Assembly (NCBI GenBank): GCA_903846945.1
Contig: CAINCE010000040.1
Location: forward strand, 1-37,385
DNA from: an uncultured bacterium
Lineage (GTDB): Bacteria; Patescibacteriota; Minisyncoccia; Phycocordibacterales; PALSA-1337
Direction: 5' to 3'
Length of the DNA stretch: 37,385 bases
The notes beneath the pieces were generated by a model that worked only from the letters and a program-made list of their open reading frames with translations, searched no databases and had not been told where the DNA came from. Both the position numbers and the translations under genes were made by a program. Of the stretch, positions 29,484 through 37,296 are shown one piece after another. The number at the start of each line of letters is the position of its first letter. The first letter of the stretch is position 1.

Positions 29484-29540
29484 TAGTTCAGATTAGATCT
29501 ACCCATTTAAGTGTAAAATTTCATTTCTATGAATATTACT

Positions 29541-29605
29541 TTATAACAGAAATCGCAACACAGGGTTGCGATCTCGCGTTCTGCCACCGAAGCAACAGAA
29601 GGTAT
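29541..29605 (-). ncRNA. Candidate two-hairpin small RNA or attenuated leader
   Basis: A promoter at 29612-29639 predicts a start near 29605. The transcript would fold into a 9-bp stem closed by a C(UUCG)G tetraloop (29600-29592 with 29587-29579, loop 29591-29588) and then an 8-bp stem (29572-29565 with 29559-29552, loop of 5) followed by TTCTGTTAT. The UUCG loop forms only on the minus strand, which fixes the orientation. No protein call in the overlapping frames looks real. If termination at the second hairpin is incomplete, the RNA would be an upstream leader of the infA operon instead. Confidence 0.45.
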
Positions 29606-29611
29606 GAGGTA

Positions 29612-29639
29612 ATAATACTCCTTCAAAATCATTTGTCAA
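29612..29639 (-). promoter_or_regulatory. Consensus promoter of the candidate small RNA
   Basis: On the minus strand TTGACA (29639-29634), 16 bp, TATTAT (29617-29612). It is one of the best -35/-10 pairs in the window. Confidence 0.6.
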
Positions 29640-29646
29640 ACTAAAG

Positions 29647-29669
29647 TGTGGATAATGTCGTGTGGATAA
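29647..29669. promoter_or_regulatory. Two perfect DnaA boxes
   Basis: TGTGGATAA at 29647-29655 and again at 29661-29669, the complement of the consensus TTATCCACA, 14 bp apart. They lie just upstream of the -35 at 29639-29634. Confidence 0.6.
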
Positions 29670-29716
29670 CACATATATTGCACCAAATAGGCCAGCGCCC
29701 AAAGAAAACTCTATGA

Positions 29717-31144
29717 TCACTCCCCCTTCACATTGATCATGATCCTCGAGGTATCTGAAGGTATCTTTGACCAAGGTGGCACGAGCTCGCCATCGGCATT
29801 TTCTATGACTGGGGCAAAGGATTTTAGGACGGTTTGCGACTCGGATAGCGACTTGCCAGCTAGACCTTTCTTTAGAGCATCGACTGGTATAGTGCCGATG
29901 AGCTTCATATCGCCCTTTATATTCAGGATGAGTGTACCTTTCTTTTCCGGAGCAAAGTCCTTCAAGTTGGTTATGTTGAATGATAGACCTTCCAAACCTG
30001 ACGCAGTAAATCCTAGATTGCCAAATGTTGCCACGGCCTGTGAGCCAGACAATTTTGACACCAACTTTGTTCTATCAAAGATGATCCCGTATACAGTACC
30101 TGAAAGTGTGACAGTCGCAGACGAAGGATCGGTACCACCTATAACTGGTGCAGAGTAAGTAACGGTATAAGCATTATCATACATGATATACCCTTCTGGC
30201 ACGGCTGCTCGCGCCTGTGCCAATAGCGAAGCGAGTAATTTTGATTTTAGAGAAGTTACACTGGTAGACAATACGGTGGCATCGACAATCTTTTTTACTC
30301 CGGCCGCACCGCCAGTCAAGTCAGATTTCAGCCGAGCATAGACACCGTCATATTTCGCAGTACCTTTGTAAGCGACCACCTTAAAATCAGAAATGGAGTC
30401 CGATCGAGAAATATTGTATTCAGATCCAACCTGGTCAGCTATAACAGCTGTTGAAACTGTTCCTGGAATGATCGAGCCCGATGGTTTCGTATACCCCGGT
30501 ATAACGATGGAACTCTTTAGTCTATATACCTTACCACTGTCATTGGCTATTCTCGTTCCGGCTATGAGTCGGACGGAGTTAACACTAAATGAATTATACA
30601 TACTAACAGAACCCTCAGCTTTGACAGAAACTGCGGCACCACTCTTTGCTACGACAGACTCGCTGTCTTTTGATTTCATCGTTATTACTTGGTATGAGAT
30701 ATCAGTAGTAACATCAGGCTTTATCACCAAAGGATTATTTACAGTAACGGGGATAACTTTGGGCGTAATAACAAAAACTGCTCTGGAAAAATACGTCGAT
30801 GCAACAAAAGCGGCAACTACCACGAGTACAACTACTCCGAGGGTACCTATTAGCCATATACCTTTCCTCCTAGCTGATCTCTTTTTAGGGCTCGGCGGCG
30901 TCATAGTCATACGACGCAATCCGTTCTTTCCTATCTTTTCAGATTCGACAACATCCTCGACTTCATCTACTTCTATTTTCTCCTCAACTTTATGTATCTT
31001 TACCGTCACCTCATCTCTGCGCCTAGTGACCTTCCTATCACCGACCGATCGAAGTGATGTGGGGGATAACTTTTCCTTGGATACAGGAACATCTCGTATG
31101 GAACGGCGGTCATTTGGAACTATATCTTGAACTCGTCTGGGCAT
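29717..31144 (-). CDS. Membrane-anchored baseplate J-like domain protein
   Basis: About 475 residues from the ATG at 31144. A basic cytosolic part (1-95) leads to one membrane helix (GIWLIGTLGVVVLVVVAAFVAS). The extracellular part carries a stretch resembling baseplate-J-like proteins: a V-x-A-x-G-S-V sandwich strand, GTRIANDSGKVYRLKSSIVIPG, IPGTVSTAVIADQVGSEYNIS. A C-terminal SRIMINVKGE ends the protein. Such J-like proteins with a single anchor are often annotated in CPR genomes; their function is unproven and a link to phage tails is doubtful. The start follows TACATT by 7 nt. The gene is downstream of the FtsA/PilM-like gene in the same direction, so a shared envelope role is possible. 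Confidence 0.6.
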   Translation of the reverse strand: MPRRVQDIVPNDRRSIRDVPVSKEKLSPTSLRSVGDRKVTRRRDEVTVKIHKVEEKIEVDEVEDVVESEKIGKNGLRRMTMTPPSPKKRSARRKGIWLIGTLGVVVLVVVAAFVASTYFSRAVFVITPKVIPVTVNNPLVIKPDVTTDISYQVITMKSKDSESVVAKSGAAVSVKAEGSVSMYNSFSVNSVRLIAGTRIANDSGKVYRLKSSIVIPGYTKPSGSIIPGTVSTAVIADQVGSEYNISRSDSISDFKVVAYKGTAKYDGVYARLKSDLTGGAAGVKKIVDATVLSTSVTSLKSKLLASLLAQARAAVPEGYIMYDNAYTVTYSAPVIGGTDPSSATVTLSGTVYGIIFDRTKLVSKLSGSQAVATFGNLGFTASGLEGLSFNITNLKDFAPEKKGTLILNIKGDMKLIGTIPVDALKKGLAGKSLSESQTVLKSFAPVIENADGELVPPWSKIPSDTSRIMINVKGE

Positions 31145-31151
31145 GATAGTT

Positions 31152-31157
31152 AATGTA
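31152..31157 (-). promoter_or_regulatory. -10 box of the baseplate-J-like gene (leaderless)
   Basis: TACATT on the minus strand ends 7 nt before the ATG at 31144. The rest of the 31145-31297 spacer shows only a small hairpin (GATTC-AATA-GAATC). Confidence 0.3.
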
Positions 31158-31297
31158 AAATGTAAATGTTTTTCCTCACGAAGGCGATTCAATAGAATCG
31201 TGTCGTTGGACTAGGGATCAAAATGTAAAAATGTGTGGCAAATCTCATTAATCATACGCGTCTCAAAACTATTTCCTTCATATCATAGCACAAAAAA

Positions 31298-32488
31298 CTA
31301 TTTTCTTCGAAGCTTGCCTAGTGATTCTGCATACAGACTGATCATCACATGTCTTTCTGCTGCGATATCATAAGAGACAAATGTAGACAGGTCATCACCA
31401 TCTAGCATCTCGACACTAACTTTTGGATATTTTTCTCTGAGCAAGCCGACTATACTGTTTAAACGTTCCTTCGATGATACAACGAGGGACATCCCGCCTT
31501 CCATAGACAGAGGCCCAGCCTTCATGGAATTTTCGAACTTTTTGAACCAGTATTCATTTATCTTATTCATTGATTCTGTATTCTTTTCTGATGTCTGAAG
31601 ACTGAGGTGACTGTTGCGGATATTCAACATCGATGCAGCGACCTGCAAATCGGTCTTTGTCTCTTTGGCGAACATACGAAGCATAGTCTCAGTACCTATC
31701 GGAAAGGTAGCAAAATATATGCAAGCATGCTTATCGACTTCGACTATATCTGTCACCTCTCCATGAATATGGATGATCACATAGGTTTCCCTCCTAGGAT
31801 TTACTTCATTTAATGCAATATGTTGCAAGAGCAATGAGGAATGGAAGAATACCTTGTGCCCAAATACAACATGTGAACAAAGGTCTTTGAATCTTCCGAC
31901 CATCTTTGTACCTGAGATACTAGTAACAAAAGATACTGACAATGATCTGGCTTCTCTATTTTGCCAATTGGTCACTGAATAGCCATTTAATTTGACATCA
32001 AATATCTTTTCCTCGACGGGTATGATCTTCCCTTTTGCTCGTGCTTCTTCTGCTAATTTTTCTCTATCCTCACTAACCATCTTCCTGATCATATCTTCCT
32101 TGACCATCTTGTTCGTGTCGAATGATATCTCTATGCGTTTCGCTTCCGACATTATCCATGGTGATGACAGGACATAGTGTACTTCGGATACCCTGTAAGG
32201 GATGATGTCTGAAGCATCTTTCTTTGTATCACTTTTCGCTGCTCTGTTGTGTTTCTGTCGAGACAAGTATTTCAGAGCTTCGCCGATAGAATTCGCAGTA
32301 GCCTTTACCGTGGAGTTGATGACATGTCGACTATCAGTCGAGGATTTATGAGGTATGAGTGTACTATGGACAAATAGTATTTTAGGAATCTGTCCTTCTC
32401 GATACAGAACTAGAGCACTACGCGCTAATCCGCTCTGTACATCGAGTATTAAAACGAGGTCATCATTTTTTCTCTTTGAAAAAAGCAT
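31298..32488 (-). CDS. FtsA/PilM-like actin-fold protein (divergent)
   Basis: A 396-residue cytosolic protein. The actin-like ATPase pattern is recognisable but degenerate: an N-terminal VLILDVQSGLARSALVLY (phosphate-1-like strand), a central helical insertion rich in charged residues, then YVIIHIHGEVTDIVEVDKHACIYFATFPIGTETMLR, corresponding to the phosphate-2 strand and following segment of FtsA and PilM. The usual DxGxxxT motif is altered here (HIHGEVTD), so ATP binding is uncertain. FtsA and PilM are membrane-tethered scaffolds for division or type IV pili. No pil genes lie nearby. TATAAT ends 7 nt before the ATG. The assignment is by pattern and moderately sure. Confidence 0.55.
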   Translation of the reverse strand: MLFSKRKNDDLVLILDVQSGLARSALVLYREGQIPKILFVHSTLIPHKSSTDSRHVINSTVKATANSIGEALKYLSRQKHNRAAKSDTKKDASDIIPYRVSEVHYVLSSPWIMSEAKRIEISFDTNKMVKEDMIRKMVSEDREKLAEEARAKGKIIPVEEKIFDVKLNGYSVTNWQNREARSLSVSFVTSISGTKMVGRFKDLCSHVVFGHKVFFHSSLLLQHIALNEVNPRRETYVIIHIHGEVTDIVEVDKHACIYFATFPIGTETMLRMFAKETKTDLQVAASMLNIRNSHLSLQTSEKNTESMNKINEYWFKKFENSMKAGPLSMEGGMSLVVSSKERLNSIVGLLREKYPKVSVEMLDGDDLSTFVSYDIAAERHVMISLYAESLGKLRRK

Positions 32489-32495
32489 TGTGTAT

Positions 32496-32590
32496 ATTAT
32501 AGCGACAAACGAGGAATAATGAAAGTTTGACTTTCATATATTCCGAGTGCAGTCGATATGTGTGCGAAGCAATGTAACATACTCAGATGT
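32496..32590 (-). promoter_or_regulatory. Promoter module B (FtsA/PilM-like gene)
   Basis: On the minus strand: GCTTCGC block, CTCGG (32547-32543), a perfect hairpin TGAAAGT-TTG-ACTTTCA, TCCTC, and GCTATAAT (hexamer 32501-32496), 7 nt from the ATG. It matches module A at 24759-24846 with identical spacing. Confidence 0.5.
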
Positions 32591-32607
32591 AGAAAATTGT
32601 GCCTGCG

Positions 32608-32640
32608 CATGTACGGCAAGGGTAGACCTTGTCGATTGTC
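32608..32640 (-). terminator. Possible terminator region of alaS
   Basis: Two short hairpins after the alaS stop, TCGAC/GTCGA and CAAGG-TCTAC-CCTTG on the minus strand, without a clear T run. Weak. Confidence 0.25.
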
Positions 32641-32643
32641 GAC

Positions 32644-34620
32644 TTACTGCAATACCGCCTTTATCCTGCGTACCCCTTGAGCTACAGCTTCTTCCTTTTG
32701 TATTATAAATCGCCACTTACCTTCTGGGCCAGCGAGCTCAGCGGTATTCATTACATGGGGACCTCCACAGAATTCCTTTGAATATGCGCTAGCCAAGTCC
32801 CCTACTGCCGGCGGATTGGAGACTGGGCCGACGAAGTAGATCGATATCCGATCGCCATATTTCTCGCCAAAGAAGTGCCTGGCGCCAGTCTTCTCTGCCT
32901 CCTCGCGGGTCATCATTATCTGACTCATTGGTAATTTATCCGCAATCTTTAGATTTACTATCTCTTCCACCTTCTTCTTCTCATCATCAGTCATCTTGGC
33001 ACCATGCGCAAAATCGAAGCGAAGTCGTTCCGTTGTAATATTTGAACCCTTCTGCATCACACCATCTCCCAGGACATCATGGAGCGCTTGATGGAGTAAG
33101 TGTGTAGCTGTGTGATATCGAACCACCATCGGATCCGACGCATCAGCGAGACCGCCTTTGAACTTCTTTTCTGCGCCAGTACGAGAAAGCTGTTGATGAG
33201 CGATAAATTTCGTGTCAAAATCTTTCGTGTCTATAGTTATGCCTTTTTCTTTAGCTAATTCCAATGAGAGTTCGAGTGGAAAACCGTAGCTCGAAAACAG
33301 TGTGAACGCATCGACACCTTTTTCAAATTCTCTTAGACCCTGTTTTAGAGTTGCGCGAAATTTTACCTCTTCTTCCTGAATGATATTGCGAATCGATTCG
33401 CCATCAATACCAGTCATGACATTCGGGTAGATTGTTGAATAATGTGTCTGTACGATGCGTGCTATATCTCGCAAACTGGTCACTGTCTCCTCCTCGTCAC
33501 CATTTAGATGCAACTTATCAGAATGTCTAACTGCTCTCCTTATGAGTTTCCTCAAAACATAACCCCTGTCTGTATTACTAGGAATAACGCCGTCTGCAAT
33601 AAGGAATACCGCTGAACGAATATGATCAGCGACTATTCTAGCGGATTTCAATTGTTCGCCTGATGCGCAGGGTAGGCCTGCGCCAGAGCAAATCTTCTCC
33701 ATCACAGGTTTCAATAGATCCGTATCAAAGATGTTATCCACACCCTGCATAGTCATAGCGAGTCTCTCTAGTCCTGCGCCTGTATCTACGGATGGTTTCG
33801 TAAGCTTTCCGACTATTTTGCCATCTTTCTTTTCATATTGCATGAAGACATCATTCCAAACTTCGACAACCTCGCGTTTACTATCAGCCGCAATGAACTG
33901 TTCTTTGGTCAGACCCTTCCCATCAAAATTAGACCGACCAGTAACTGGATCTCCAACATCATAATACATCTCTGTATCTGGACCACATGGACCATTTTCC
34001 CCTGCTTGCCACCAGTTCATCTCTGCCGGCATGTAAAATATCCTACCAGAGTCACCTTTCTGTGTGTCGCCAGAAAAATCAGCAACTTTGTTGCGAGCAT
34101 CCGCAGCGAACACTTCTTTCCAGATATTGACTGCCTCATCATCGCGCGGGACTGGTTCTGAAACAGATTTTTCCGATGGCGGATTAGCCGGACCTATCGG
34201 ATCACCTTCAAAAACAGTGACATATAGTCTGTTTGGATCCAATCCCAAACCTTCCTCTTTCGAAGTCAGGAATTCATAACTCCAGCGAATAGCATCTTCC
34301 TTGAAGTAATCTCCGAGGGACCAGTTGCCTAGCATCTCGAAAAATGTTGCATGGGTCTTGTCGCCAATGTCATCGATATCTACTGTACGCAGACATTTCT
34401 GTGCGTCAGCGAGTCGAGTGACTACTCTACCTGTCGCCGGATCGATGTATGGTTTTCCGAGCAGATATGGGATGAGTGGCTGCATTCCTGCAGTATTGAA
34501 AAGTGTTGGATTGGTTATACCCTTGTCATCTGTTGTAACGAGAGATGCTGACGGTATGACCGTGTGCTGCCGTTTCTCAAAGAATGCCAGAAATCTACTT
34601 CTGATCTCTGCAGCAGACAT
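32644..34620 (-). CDS. alaS: Alanyl-tRNA synthetase lacking the C-terminal domain
   Basis: About 658 residues against about 875 in E. coli. The aminoacylation domain is complete (MSAAEIRSRFLAFFEKRQHTVIPSASLV, NTAGMQPLIPYLLGK, RLADAQKCLRTVDIDDIGDKTHATFFEMLGNWSLGDYFK). The editing domain has both halves of its zinc site, HTATHLLH and CGGPH. The protein stops at GVRRIKAVLQ, right after the editing domain, so the coiled-coil and C-Ala (DHHA1) region is absent. The ATG at 34620 is chosen because AGAAGGA lies just upstream and MSxxEIR is the family start. An upstream ATG at 34653 lies 6 nt after TACATT and would be a leaderless alternative adding 11 residues. Confidence 0.94.
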   Translation of the reverse strand: MSAAEIRSRFLAFFEKRQHTVIPSASLVTTDDKGITNPTLFNTAGMQPLIPYLLGKPYIDPATGRVVTRLADAQKCLRTVDIDDIGDKTHATFFEMLGNWSLGDYFKEDAIRWSYEFLTSKEEGLGLDPNRLYVTVFEGDPIGPANPPSEKSVSEPVPRDDEAVNIWKEVFAADARNKVADFSGDTQKGDSGRIFYMPAEMNWWQAGENGPCGPDTEMYYDVGDPVTGRSNFDGKGLTKEQFIAADSKREVVEVWNDVFMQYEKKDGKIVGKLTKPSVDTGAGLERLAMTMQGVDNIFDTDLLKPVMEKICSGAGLPCASGEQLKSARIVADHIRSAVFLIADGVIPSNTDRGYVLRKLIRRAVRHSDKLHLNGDEEETVTSLRDIARIVQTHYSTIYPNVMTGIDGESIRNIIQEEEVKFRATLKQGLREFEKGVDAFTLFSSYGFPLELSLELAKEKGITIDTKDFDTKFIAHQQLSRTGAEKKFKGGLADASDPMVVRYHTATHLLHQALHDVLGDGVMQKGSNITTERLRFDFAHGAKMTDDEKKKVEEIVNLKIADKLPMSQIMMTREEAEKTGARHFFGEKYGDRISIYFVGPVSNPPAVGDLASAYSKEFCGGPHVMNTAELAGPEGKWRFIIQKEEAVAQGVRRIKAVLQ

Positions 34621-34715
34621 AAAGTTTCCTTCTGTAGTTACGGGTGAATTCATAGGTAAAATGTAACATAAAAAGCGGCAAATCTCAAAAATTGACGGAT
34701 TTAGCCCGACCTAGT

Positions 34716-36593
34716 TTATCGTTTTACCTGCCCCTTCAACCACTTCCTATATTTCTTATCCATATCCTCAAAACTCTTGGAATTGTCAGCAATCTTTTTC
34801 TTTCCATGAACCATGAAGATCTTTGCCCCGAGGTCGATCGGACCAGTATGCATGGGGACTTTTTTTAGCCTCTCTATCTTCTTTTTTGCATTTTCCAAGA
34901 TCTTTTCCAATGGTGCAGTAACCGAACGGATGAATGCGTCGGCACTGAGCGGTTTTCCTGTTGCCATCTTTATGAGTTTCTTTGCCGGATATAGAGATGC
35001 GTATGACCAAATTTTGGTCATCTCTTTGCCAACTTTCGGATTGTCGACGATGTAACCATATTTCTTGAAGAAATATTCGCGCCACTGCGATACGGTGAGA
35101 TCTGCCATACCATAACCATGATAGTACGCCGAACTTTCCCAAGAATATATATGTGGCGTATTCAGGATCGATATAGAATCGTCGGATTTATCAGAATATT
35201 TCTTGAACATTTTCCTAGCTATACCCAAGACGACTTCTCTCGACAGGTTCTTGTGCTCATAAATCTCCTTTTCAAATTGGACAACAAAGCTGACATGCAT
35301 CATGCCCAAAGGTCGTAGAGGAAATACTTTTTTCATTTTTCGCTCAAATATATCAAATGGATATCTATTCCCTTTATCATCATGAGCGTATCTAGTTCGC
35401 CATTCTATACTACTCGAAATAGTGTCCATGAACATGCTATGTGTCTCTGCCCAAGAAACCGTATCAGGTGGATACTCATGATTGATACAGACATCTTCTT
35501 GCGTAGAATTCAACCTATCAGCCGCGTGTCCAGCCTCATGAAATACAGTACGGATCCCATTCACTCCTGCACCTACCTGACCAGGAATTGCATTCGAAGA
35601 AAATCCGCTAGATCCAGGAATCTTCTTGCCATTTATATAACTGACCAATATCGGATAATGACAAAATCCATTGTTATATTTTCCTTTACGATCCAATAAG
35701 TCCACCTTCAATGTTCCTTTTTGATAATCGATCCCGAGAGCGGCAAAAGACCTGCCCCAATATGACAACACTTCCTCAAATTGAAAATACGGATCTTCTT
35801 CTTTGGTAAAGTTACCTGTCAGCATATAGGAAAAGTTCCAAGGTTTCCTCAAACCCACCTTACCCTCCTTAGCAAATCTCTTCTCGAGGTCTCGAACATT
35901 CAAAAATACATATTTGGTCTTCTCATATATACGATCAAAGATATCAAATATCTCTGATTTTTCCATATCTTCGTCAATCCGAGCTTTGTACGCATAGAAG
36001 TCAGAAAAACCTAGTATTCGTGAGAACTCATTTCGTAATTTTACAATTTCTATATAGTCATCCAATGTATCTAGAGGCAATTTCTCCAGGGCATCAAAAC
36101 ACGCCTTTCTCACTGCTTCGTCAGGATTCGTTCTCATCATCACATGCATCTTATTCTCCGACGCCTCGATGAACTTGCCAGTTTTCGGGTCGAGATAACC
36201 TTCCTTGCGAGTAGTTCTAACCTTCATCACTCTTGCTTCCAGAGCATTCACATCATCCTTTATTTTGAAAGCCTCCGGCGGTGTCTGATACAAGCTGAAA
36301 AAATGATCCCAAGTCTTTAATCGACTCTTCAATTTACCTTTTGACTGTTTCAAACACGACTGAACTTCCTTCCGCAGTTCCACATTTGCACGAAAAGCAT
36401 CTCTCTTCTTTTGTGCTTCATTCATTTTATTATCAACACTATGATCTCCCATGTAAGACAACCAGAAAGCATCCTCAAATGCCGTATGAAGTTTGGGGTA
36501 TGCAGTGTTTAGATAGTCCAATAATTGAATAGCTGTGCGAGTTTTCGCCGTCGGATTCTTCAATTTACTAATTGATTTATTTGAATTCTTCAT
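34716..36593 (-). CDS. M3-like zinc oligopeptidase
   Basis: A 625-residue mostly helical gluzincin. The zinc site is TVFHEAGHAADR (HExxH at 352-356), with the third ligand probably Glu383 in SWAETHSMFMD, 27 residues after the second His. Length, helical architecture and the C-terminal YHGYGMADLTVSQWREYFF segment fit family M3 (oligopeptidase F/thimet group) or the related M2 fold. M3 members usually have a histidine where this protein has Asp359. It has no signal peptide, so cytosolic turnover of short peptides is likely. TAGAAT ends 6 nt before the ATG. It lies between alaS and the glycosylase gene, all in one direction. Confidence 0.85.
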   Translation of the reverse strand: MKNSNKSISKLKNPTAKTRTAIQLLDYLNTAYPKLHTAFEDAFWLSYMGDHSVDNKMNEAQKKRDAFRANVELRKEVQSCLKQSKGKLKSRLKTWDHFFSLYQTPPEAFKIKDDVNALEARVMKVRTTRKEGYLDPKTGKFIEASENKMHVMMRTNPDEAVRKACFDALEKLPLDTLDDYIEIVKLRNEFSRILGFSDFYAYKARIDEDMEKSEIFDIFDRIYEKTKYVFLNVRDLEKRFAKEGKVGLRKPWNFSYMLTGNFTKEEDPYFQFEEVLSYWGRSFAALGIDYQKGTLKVDLLDRKGKYNNGFCHYPILVSYINGKKIPGSSGFSSNAIPGQVGAGVNGIRTVFHEAGHAADRLNSTQEDVCINHEYPPDTVSWAETHSMFMDTISSSIEWRTRYAHDDKGNRYPFDIFERKMKKVFPLRPLGMMHVSFVVQFEKEIYEHKNLSREVVLGIARKMFKKYSDKSDDSISILNTPHIYSWESSAYYHGYGMADLTVSQWREYFFKKYGYIVDNPKVGKEMTKIWSYASLYPAKKLIKMATGKPLSADAFIRSVTAPLEKILENAKKKIERLKKVPMHTGPIDLGAKIFMVHGKKKIADNSKSFEDMDKKYRKWLKGQVKR

Positions 36594-36599
36594 AGACCA

Positions 36600-36605
36600 A
36601 TTCTA
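36600..36605 (-). promoter_or_regulatory. -10 box of the M3 peptidase gene (leaderless)
   Basis: TAGAAT on the minus strand, 6 nt before the ATG at 36593. No Shine-Dalgarno is present. Confidence 0.35.
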
Positions 36606-36624
36606 CACAAATAGCAGATAAAGG

Positions 36625-37272
36625 CTAGTAAGGTTCCACCTCGCTAACCAACCACTTCTTCAACACCTCAAAGTCTTTCTTTAATGTGTCTCGCATACCA
36701 CCGTTATAGAGTGCCGCTGCAGGATGATACAGAGTCACTACAGTCACTGGTTGTGGTGTGTTAGTTTCATCAAAATAGACTGTCTCGAAAGTCTTGCCGT
36801 GTATCTTGCTGATTGCATCCAATTCCGAGTCGAGGTCATACCTGGGCAAAACGTACCCCATGCTATGTCGACCCAGAGTTACGATGACTTTCGGCCGGAT
36901 AATTTGTACCTGCATATCTAGAAATGGTGAGTAGAGCGCGATTTCCTCCGGCGTCGGGTCCCGATTCTCTGGTGGTCGGTCTTTCACAATGTTTGTGATG
37001 TAAACCTGCTCGCGCGTGAGACCGATGGACTCGAGTAATACCGACAAAAACTTCCCCGCCGCTCCACAAAATGGCTTACCGGTCATCGCCTCTGTTTTTC
37101 CAGGTGCCTCACCGACGAATAATATTTTAGCATCGATGCTTCCCTCACCTATAACTGGAAAGTATTTGTTATCTGTGCGGTATTCGAAAAGTGGAGACGC
37201 GCGGAAATCCAACAACTCATCGCTAACTTTCTGCATTTTGTCGTGTTTTCCTAGATTTTCTTGACTTTTCAT
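36625..37272 (-). CDS. Family-4-like uracil-DNA glycosylase without Fe-S ligands
   Basis: 215 residues. Motif A is GEAPGKTEAMTGKPF (from residue 54) and motif B is HPAAALYN (from 183), with YITNIVKDRPPENRDPTPEE between, typical of family 4/5 uracil-DNA glycosylases that remove uracil from DNA. Family 4 enzymes normally bind a 4Fe-4S cluster through four cysteines; here the position in KCRPP is Asp98, the following one is Tyr114, and the N-terminal pair is absent. The only cysteine is in GKPFCG. The start at 37272 is uncertain; Met13 (37236) is an alternative. Upstream lies a 7-bp tandem array that reaches the window end. Confidence 0.88.
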   Translation of the reverse strand: MKSQENLGKHDKMQKVSDELLDFRASPLFEYRTDNKYFPVIGEGSIDAKILFVGEAPGKTEAMTGKPFCGAAGKFLSVLLESIGLTREQVYITNIVKDRPPENRDPTPEEIALYSPFLDMQVQIIRPKVIVTLGRHSMGYVLPRYDLDSELDAISKIHGKTFETVYFDETNTPQPVTVVTLYHPAAALYNGGMRDTLKKDFEVLKKWLVSEVEPY

Positions 37273-37296
37273 AAAATTGTTGATGTTCCAAAATTT

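Noticed and set aside
29552-29590. tRNA 3'-end-like string (TTCTGCCACC after a stem)
   Set aside because: There is no D arm, anticodon arm or T loop upstream, and the stem is better explained as the hairpin of the minus-strand small RNA.
29541-29774. A 77-codon minus-strand frame in the 29433-29716 spacer
   Set aside because: It runs through the end of the baseplate-J-like gene, a promoter and two hairpins, and its residues resemble no protein pattern.
33734-33742. TTATCCACA DnaA box in alaS
   Set aside because: It encodes the conserved residues GVDNIFDTD of AlaS, so it is explained by coding constraint.
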